From the NCBI GenBank assembly GCA_947626985.1, contig CANQUG010000028.1, positions 1-45,954 on the forward strand: a stretch of 45,954 bases of DNA, given 5' to 3'. Shown here piece after piece: positions 40,250 to 45,954 of the stretch. The notes below the pieces were generated by a model. It saw nothing but the letters and a program-made list of their open reading frames with translations. It was not told the origin of the DNA and ran no database searches. This stretch comes from an uncultured Lachnospiraceae bacterium. Its GTDB lineage: Bacteria; Bacillota; Clostridia; Lachnospirales; Lachnospiraceae. Position 1 is the first letter of the stretch. Every line of letters starts with the position of its first letter. A program made the position numbers and the translations under genes.

Positions 40250-41251
40250 ATGGTTATGAATTCAAAAAATGTTATATGGTGTGACTTTGAACCGCCGCAT
40301 AATTGGGATTTTATTAATGGTTTAGAGGCAGTAACAGGAACACATTGGGAAAAGATAGTATGTATCAATAACAATAAATTGAATACAATCAAGGATTTAA
40401 GAAGGTATTGCGTTTATTTTATATTCTCGTTAACTCAGCTTATAAAACGAAAAAATTACTCTAATATAATTGCATGGCAACAATTTTATGGTATTATTTT
40501 TTCCTTTTTTTGCAGATTATTTCATGTAAAAAAAATTTTTAATCTATATATCATGATTTTTATTTATATACCAAAAAGAGGCGCATTAGGAAAAATATAT
40601 AAAAAGCTTATATCTTATGCGGTCAATTCAATATATATAGATAGAATATTTGTCTTTTCAAGCACTGAAAGTAATAAATATGAAAAGGAATTAGGAGTTG
40701 ATAAAGGAAAATTTGTGTTTTTGCCTTTTGGTGCCAATATTGAGCCAACAAATGGAGAATGTCACTTAGAAGAAAACTGCATTTTTTCATCTGGATTTAG
40801 TAATAGAGACTTCGAATTTTTGACAAATATTTTATGTGACAAGCCATACAAGACATATATTTTTGGATGCGATGATTATATAAAGGGAAATGTTACGGCT
40901 TCCAGTGAATTAGTGGGCGACAAATTAAGTGATTGTTTGAAAAAATGTAGAATTGTTGTTGTTCCTCTAAAAGAAAATAGAGAATCTGGTCAATTTACAA
41001 TCATTCATGCGATGGAAGCGGGTGTACCTGTGATAGCAACAGATACTGATTGTATGAAAGATTATATAATTGATGGCGTTAACGGATATCTATGTCCTAA
41101 CATAAAGGATTTATGGTTGCAAAAAATAGAATGTCTCTACACTGATGAGAAGCTATATAATGCCATGTCAGAAAATTGCAGACAAATCTACAATAAAAGT
41201 TATACTCTTTTCGCTTTAGGTCAAAACATTGGAAAAAAGATAATAAAATAG
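40250..41251 (+). CDS. Glycosyltransferase (GT1/GT4-like, GT-B fold)
   Basis: A 333-residue GT-B protein. The clearest part is the C-terminal donor site, ESGQFTIIHAMEAGVPVIAT (about residues 245-264) followed by DGVNGYLCPN. The N-terminal half is hydrophobic and aromatic-rich (YCVYFIFSLTQLI, IIFSFFCRLF), suggesting membrane attachment. It lacks the well-formed N-terminal GGxG motif of many GT4 enzymes. Start is ATG 40250, with AAAGG upstream, or 40256. The gene is very AT-rich compared with the left half of the window. Sugar specificity is unknown. Confidence 0.82.
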   Translation: MVMNSKNVIWCDFEPPHNWDFINGLEAVTGTHWEKIVCINNNKLNTIKDLRRYCVYFIFSLTQLIKRKNYSNIIAWQQFYGIIFSFFCRLFHVKKIFNLYIMIFIYIPKRGALGKIYKKLISYAVNSIYIDRIFVFSSTESNKYEKELGVDKGKFVFLPFGANIEPTNGECHLEENCIFSSGFSNRDFEFLTNILCDKPYKTYIFGCDDYIKGNVTASSELVGDKLSDCLKKCRIVVVPLKENRESGQFTIIHAMEAGVPVIATDTDCMKDYIIDGVNGYLCPNIKDLWLQKIECLYTDEKLYNAMSENCRQIYNKSYTLFALGQNIGKKIIK

Positions 41252-41564
41252 TAAAATATTCACTTTGACACCAAGTTCTCTTATCCTCATAAACTTATCT
41301 TTGTGGGTAATGGAAAAATGATAAAATTGTGGAGGCAATACTATATCCATTTTATAACAGTTTTGAGTGAACCTTTATAGGATATATTGATAAAGAAAAC
41401 CTAAAATTAGGTTTGCACAAAAAATATATAGTAACTTCGTCTTGTTTTTTTATGTGATAACAGAATGATTTAATGGTATGCACTCTTCTCCATAACCCGG
41501 AAAAGATAGTTCAATTATTTTAGAAAGGAGTCATTAAAAACAAGTAGTTATATTCAATATAGAT
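41252..41564. other. Gene-free gap
   Basis: No gene or strong hairpin was found; CCTAAAATTAGG is a weak palindrome. AAAGGAG at 41524-41530 is probably the orphaned ribosome site of the broken epimerase that follows. Confidence 0.5.
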
Positions 41565-42245
41565 TTGAAAGGTAAGAAAGTTTTTGTTACAGGCGCGGCG
41601 GGATTTATCAGAGCTAACTTTGCCAAGGCCTTATGCGAAAAAGTAGGACTAATACAGATCATTGGTATTGATAATCTGAATGATTACTATGATGTTTCGT
41701 TGAAAGAGCATAGGCTTGCAGAACTGTGCGATTATGATTTCATTTCGTCTCTATAAAGGCAATGTTGTCGACAAAGACTTTCTAAATAACGGTTTTGAGC
41801 AGTATAAACCTCAAATCGTGGTTAACCTCGTTGCCCAAACAGGTGTACGTTATGCTATTGACTATCCGGACGCCTATAAAGAATCAAATATTGTTGACTT
41901 CTATAATATCGTGGAGGCTTGTCGGCATTATCTTGTGGAAACATCTTGTTTACGTCTCATCTTCTTCGGTTTATGGAGGTAACAGTAACAAAAAGGCCCA
42001 TTTAGCACTGATGACAAAGTGGACAACCCTGTTTCACTCTAAATAGCGGCAAAAAAGTCAGATGAGCTGTTGGTGTACGACTACGCAAAGCTCTACAACA
42101 TCCCTTCGACCGGCCTTCGTTTTTTACCGTTTGTGGTTCTACTAAACACCCGGATATGTTCTATTACTCCGCCACATAAAAGTTGGTGGCAGATAAAACC
42201 ATTCAAATATTTAATTACGGTAACTATGTGCGCGATTTTGTAATA
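41565..42245 (+). pseudogene. UDP-glucuronate 4-epimerase-like gene, multiply broken
   Basis: Fragments in all three frames together spell most of an epimerase. They read KGKKVFVTGAAGFIRANF (frame one, the GxxGxxG glycine replaced by Arg), VVNLVAQTGVRYAIDYPDAY (after a shift near 41740), HLVYVSSSSVYGG (after a shift near 41940), PFSTDDKVDNPVSL (after another near 41990), then YAKLYNIPSTGLRF, and IQIFNYGNYVRDF. In-frame stops occur near 42041 and 42177, a further shift near 42120, and the start codon is lost. The last third of the protein is absent; the sequence jumps into a glycosyltransferase end. Confidence 0.88.
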
Positions 42246-42629
42246 ATAACAAAAGTAAATGAAAGATATCTAGATGAACTAGAAAAGAAATTGCATTTCA
42301 GACAAAATTTGAGAATTAACTTTGTTGGAACAGAATATGACCAGGAACTTTTAATGAAGATTCATAAGAATTCATACGGTTATCTTCATGGATATGAGGT
42401 AGGTGGGACGCCCCTGAGTTTATTGGAAGCGCTGAGATGTACAGATTTAAATCTTTTCTTGGACGTTGATTTCAATAGGGAAGTAGCGGAAGATGTAGAG
42501 TTGTATTGGACAAAGGAAGAAGGTAATTTGGCAGCATTGGTTGAGAAAACGGGAAAGCTGGATTTTGAGATAATGACGAATTTGGGTAAAAAGGCGAATC
42601 AAAGAATTACTATTGTATATAGTTGGTAG
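42246..42629 (+). pseudogene. 3' fragment of a DUF1972-type glycosyltransferase
   Basis: About 125 C-terminal codons of a GT4 rhamnosyltransferase-like gene, fused in frame to the epimerase remains. Diagnostic segments are FVGTEYDQELLMKIH, GYLHGYEVGGTPLSLLEALR (the usual HGHEVGGTNPSLLEAL), LNLFLDVDFNREVAEDVELY and WTKEEGNLAALVEK. The N-terminal domain is missing, so it is inactive. The in-frame fusion makes a false 148-codon gene at 42183-42629. Confidence 0.85.
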
Positions 42630-42736
42630 TGTATATGTGAAAAATATGTGAGATATTTTTTGGTGTGGTTAAATGAGTGACAATAAGAGTTAGTATAATA
42701 GAAATTTCAAGGTGTAGTGGGGAAGGTAATAATGAA

Positions 42737-43975
42737 ATGAAAATATTAATGGTGAACAAATTCTTTTATATCAAGGGAGGAAGCGAAACATATTACTTCT
42801 CATTAAAAAAACTACTTGAAAAAAATGGACATTCCGTAATAGATTTTTCGATGAAGCATGAAAACAATTTCGATTCTCCATATAGCAACTATTTTGTTAA
42901 TAAGATTGACTATAATGTACCGCACACAATAACAGAGAAAATTCAACTTGGAGCAAAAATCATATACTCTTATGAGGCAAGAAAAAAATTAGAAGAATTA
43001 GTGAAAAGGGAAAAACCAGATCTTATTCATCTTCATAATTTTCAACATCAGTTATCGCCATCAATTTTAAAAGTTGTAAAAAAATACGACATTCCAACTG
43101 TATATACTGCACATGATTTCAAGATGCTTTGTTTAAACTATAAAATGATGCACAATGGTAAAATATGCGAGGAGTGTAAGAACGGAAAATATTATCATTG
43201 TGCACTAAATAAATGTGTTAAAGACTCATTTTTTAAGAGCGGCATTAACGTGTTCGAAGGTTATCTACACAAATTGTGCAGAAGTTATGACGCAATTGAC
43301 CTTATAATAACTCCTAGTCTATTCTATAAAATGAAATTTGAAGAATTTGGAATTAGACCGGAAAGAGTAATACATATTCCTAATTTCGTATCCGGAGAAA
43401 TTCCAGAAATTAATGTTAGAAAAGATAGGAAAAAATATTACTTGTATTTTGGAAGATTGTCAGAAGAAAAAGGGATTAAGACTCTGATTAAAGCGTTTAG
43501 GGGGATGGATAATATTTTGTATATAGCAGGAATCGGACCTTTAGAAAATGAACTTAAGAAATACATCGAAAATAACAAATTACAAAACATAAAAATGTTA
43601 GGATCCTTGAGAGGTCAAAATCTAATAGATTTTGTTGGGAATGCGAAAGCAATAATTATACCTTCAGAATGGTATGAAAACGGTCCTTATTCTGCAATTG
43701 AAGCGTTACAACTTGGAAGACCAATCATAGGAGCAAATATTGGTGGCATACCTGAATTAATAAATCAAAATGGACAGGTCTTTATAAGCGGAGATGTTAT
43801 TTCCTTAAGAAATGCAATAACAAACATAGAACAATGCTCTGATGTAGAATACAAAAAAATGGAAATACAATCAAATTACATATATGGGCGATTTTACAGG
43901 GAGCAATATCATTATAATAAACTTATTCAAGCATATGAGTCAGTAATAAAGATTAAGACACCTAACTATAAATAG
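42737..43975 (+). CDS. Glycosyltransferase family 4
   Basis: A 412-residue GT-B enzyme. The N-terminal domain opens with ILMVNKFFYIKGGSETYYFS, the family's glycine-rich acceptor loop, and HLHNFQHQLSP follows. A cysteine cluster (CLNYKMMHNGKICEECKNGK and CALNKC, about residues 133-160) is typical of a GT4 subgroup and may bind metal. The donor domain has YFGRLSEEKGIKTLIKAF and EWYENGPYSAIEALQLGRPI (about 317-336) with the catalytic glutamates. The frame is open from 42677, but homology starts at ATG 42737, preceded by GGAAGG. Very AT-rich. Specificity unknown. Confidence 0.92.
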   Translation: MKILMVNKFFYIKGGSETYYFSLKKLLEKNGHSVIDFSMKHENNFDSPYSNYFVNKIDYNVPHTITEKIQLGAKIIYSYEARKKLEELVKREKPDLIHLHNFQHQLSPSILKVVKKYDIPTVYTAHDFKMLCLNYKMMHNGKICEECKNGKYYHCALNKCVKDSFFKSGINVFEGYLHKLCRSYDAIDLIITPSLFYKMKFEEFGIRPERVIHIPNFVSGEIPEINVRKDRKKYYLYFGRLSEEKGIKTLIKAFRGMDNILYIAGIGPLENELKKYIENNKLQNIKMLGSLRGQNLIDFVGNAKAIIIPSEWYENGPYSAIEALQLGRPIIGANIGGIPELINQNGQVFISGDVISLRNAITNIEQCSDVEYKKMEIQSNYIYGRFYREQYHYNKLIQAYESVIKIKTPNYK

Positions 43976-44437
43976 CAATTAAACAATCATAGTATATCAT
44001 TACAAAAATAATATTTAATAATTTTCCGAGAAGTAAAATTTAGCTAAAGCAGGGATCTATTTCAAAGCAAGGCTACATGTTTCGTTGGTAGTTTAAGTAT
44101 AGAGATATACCTTTGCCACATGTTGTTTGTATATAGAACATTTGAAAAGTTGAATATGATAGATGCGACAAGAAGTGAAATTATGAATTACAGTATGATT
44201 GTTGTTGCGACTGTAGCTGTTGCGGTTCTTATAGTGTATTGCTGGAGAATAATAAAAAAGATTTCACACCATTTGAGAGGAAGTAAAAATTGGCAAAAAA
44301 AGCGTTACTTGTATTGATGCATATTTGCAAGAATAATAATAAGGGAGTTTTCATTAATTTGATGTATAAACCTGAGAAAGCTTTGGAACAGAAGGGAAGC
44401 GATTCTGTTAAATCTGGGAAAAGAAGAGGTCGTCGTG
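43976..44437. other. Gap with little coding potential
   Basis: Apart from a 65-codon frame (listed separately) nothing can be supported. The stretch probably holds remains of a lost gene, like the debris elsewhere in this locus. Confidence 0.4.
44120..44317 (+). CDS. Possible 65-residue membrane peptide, perhaps a gene remnant
   Basis: The frame encodes one clear membrane helix, YSMIVVATVAVAVLIVYCW (about residues 24-42), followed by a strongly basic tail, IIKKISHHLRGSKNWQKKR. This would suit the last helix of a larger transporter, polymerase or acyltransferase. No ribosome site is convincing. Probably a 3' remnant. Confidence 0.25.
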   Translation: MLFVYRTFEKLNMIDATRSEIMNYSMIVVATVAVAVLIVYCWRIIKKISHHLRGSKNWQKKRYLY

Positions 44438-45268
44438 ATGAAGGAGAATGAGAAACTACGTAAAGTACAGCTTCTAGAACTGGAAATTGCGAAAGAATTA
44501 AAACGCATATGCAAAAAAAACAATATTCAATATTTTTTATTAGCTGGCAGTGTGTTAGGTGCAGTCCGTCATAAAGGATTTATTCCTTGGGATGACGATA
44601 TGGATTTCGGAATGCTTCGTACGGATTATGATATTTTTGTCAAAGTATGCGAAAAAGATCTTGACCACCGTTTTTTTCTGCAAACTTGGCAGACTGACCC
44701 GTGTTATCCTTTTGCCTATGCTAAGTTGCGTATGCAAGGAACGCATTTTATCGAGGAATTTTCAAAGGATTCCAAGATTAAAGATGGCATATTCATTGAT
44801 ATTTTTCCGTTAGATAATGAGCCAAAATCATTTTTATTGACTAAGATTAGGGACTCGAGATGTTTTGTTTGTGAGCGGCTAATGTGGCTAAAAAAAGGCA
44901 TGGGGAAGAATATAAAAAGTAAGTCTTTAGGCGGGAAGATAAAATACATTGTATTTGATCTTATATCAAAAGGAATATCATATAATTGCCTTAAAAAACA
45001 TTATGAAAAAATTCTGCGAAGTTATAACTCAGAGAAGACAGAAAAAATTGCTTTCACTTTGATAACTAGTATTTTCGGAAAGCACAGCTTTGAAAGAAAA
45101 TGGATTGAAGAACTTGAAGAGATTGATTTTGAAACAACATCATTTCCTGTATTTAAGGAGAGAAAAGAATATCTAACTTATGTTTATGGAAATTATATGA
45201 TTTTTCCTCCGGAGGATAAGCGGCAGGGGCATTTACCAGTTGATATTGACTTCGGACCGTATAAATAA
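44438..45268 (+). CDS. LicD family phosphotransferase
   Basis: A 276-residue LicD protein (PF04991), a nucleotidyltransferase-fold enzyme that adds phosphocholine or another phospho-substituent to teichoic acid or capsule sugars. The signature AGSVLGAVRHKGFIPWDDDM (about residues 36-55) with its DDDMD metal site is intact, then LRTDYDIFVKVC, AYAKLRMQGT and GIFIDIFPLDN. The C-terminal YGNYMIFPPEDKRQGHLPVD is also usual. ATG 44438 has AGAAGAGG about nine bases upstream; a GTG one codon earlier is possible. No licABC choline genes are in the window, so the transferred group is uncertain. Confidence 0.93.
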   Translation: MKENEKLRKVQLLELEIAKELKRICKKNNIQYFLLAGSVLGAVRHKGFIPWDDDMDFGMLRTDYDIFVKVCEKDLDHRFFLQTWQTDPCYPFAYAKLRMQGTHFIEEFSKDSKIKDGIFIDIFPLDNEPKSFLLTKIRDSRCFVCERLMWLKKGMGKNIKSKSLGGKIKYIVFDLISKGISYNCLKKHYEKILRSYNSEKTEKIAFTLITSIFGKHSFERKWIEELEEIDFETTSFPVFKERKEYLTYVYGNYMIFPPEDKRQGHLPVDIDFGPYK

Positions 45269-45954
45269 GAGAGCCTAGGCGGAAGAGAACAAAGAGGAAG
45301 TGACAAACTTACTAAATAGAAATGAATTTGAAGTGGAAAGGAAGAAAAGACAATGAATACATCCTGAAATGTTTGACGTCCACGGGTATCAGGCATTTTT
45401 TGAAGATTAAATAGGTACAACGGATTTCTGTTTTTAAGGGTATAAACTTCAGTATATACGAAAAACATCGAAATTCGTTTCAATCGTAATTGTTCGGGAA
45501 TGACAGTTACCAAAGAATCTGCAGTTGAAACCATCCTGGATCGTAATCAGCTGCGGTATCTGTTGCTGATCCATCACGGGTATCAAAATGTCCTATCCTG
45601 TTGATGATAGTTCTGGCTTGGAATGGTAGCCGATATTGATCTCTGCATTTAACGATATCGGTCTATATTTTAGAACATCCTGATGATGACGAAGTTGGTT
45701 GTGAGAAGGATACTGGAAAGACAGTAAGATTTGATTTATTGCACAAAAACAAAACGGAGATGGGCTCCGCCGATTCCCTGATATCAGATGGTTTATGAAT
45801 ATATACGGTACGAACGTATTGCATGACAGCGCCAATCAGGCGCATTACACGTAGCGTTATCGCCGACAGCTTCGAAAAGGAAGCGGTACGGTGTAGAGTG
45901 CGAGCTGAGAAATCAGCAGTGCTGATTTCCCCTGACTTGCAGAAAATAGATAAA
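45269..45954. other. Non-coding right end, probably gene debris
   Basis: No intact gene. A 34-codon frame starts at the ATG near 45500 (TVTKESAVETILDRNQLRYL) and is cut by a stop, which looks like a broken gene, but no family is recognised. Small hairpins occur: GCGCC/GGCGC at 45829-45843 and GAAATCAGC/GCTGATTTC at 45909-45929. The latter has no T-run. Confidence 0.4.

Noticed and set aside
42183..42629. Functional 148-residue glycosyltransferase
   Set aside because: It joins the tail of a broken epimerase to a glycosyltransferase C terminus; no complete domain.
45909..45929. Terminator at the right end
   Set aside because: A nine-pair stem is present but no T-run follows and no gene precedes it closely.

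Overview
The window looks like a chromosomal segment of a mid-to-high GC Clostridia bacterium, most likely a Lachnospiraceae gut anaerobe. Supporting signs are strong AGGAGG-type ribosome binding sites, a ferredoxin/DUF362 protein, a NiaR repressor, the YqeB/YqeC/MocA selenium-molybdenum maturation set, SbcCD, and two AAA-ATPase/PD-(D/E)XK proteins of a type often multicopy in this family. No rRNA, tRNA, CRISPR array or complete insertion sequence was seen. The genus cannot be named from the sequence alone.

Layout. 1-8.4 kb: a TauE/SafE permease, an esterase, an XRE regulator divergent from an unknown protein, a DUF362 ferredoxin, and a polar amino acid ABC transporter operon (binding protein, internal terminator, permease, ATPase) followed by a cytidylate-kinase-like protein. 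8.4-19.6 kb: metG, two divergent paralogous AAA-ATPase/nuclease-fold proteins, then sbcD-sbcC. 19.6-25.7 kb: yqeB-yqeC-mocA, a MATE exporter, a DUF1015 protein and a NiaR-like repressor. 25.9-30.7 kb: a YdjI/YdjG/YdjH-like membrane-stress module (SPFH, zinc ribbon, TPM) plus an unknown 333-residue protein, closed by a strong terminator.

30.7-34.2 kb is the most unusual part. It holds a TnpB-family protein in which all three RuvC catalytic positions appear to be lost, so it resembles the TnpB-like nuclease-dead repressors (TldR). It is preceded by hairpins arranged like operators and followed directly by a compact structured-RNA candidate. After that comes a 1.1 kb array of three roughly 300-bp non-coding units plus one decayed unit. 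Each unit predicts the same hairpins, with compensatory changes between copies, and ends in a terminator-like stem and T-run. The array lies directly upstream of a surface polysaccharide locus.

34.2-46 kb is that polysaccharide locus, visibly AT-richer than the rest. It carries rfbF-rfbG and two tailoring genes for a CDP-6-deoxyhexose, a GT8 glycosyltransferase, UDP-galactopyranose mutase, two further glycosyltransferases and LicD. Between them lie a gutted acyltransferase, a multiply broken UDP-glucuronate epimerase and a glycosyltransferase stump, the usual debris of modular exchange.

A second theme is the number of degenerate tandem repeats (units of about 28-67 bp) in intergenic gaps. 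Several start inside the 3' end of a gene and run on past its stop codon.
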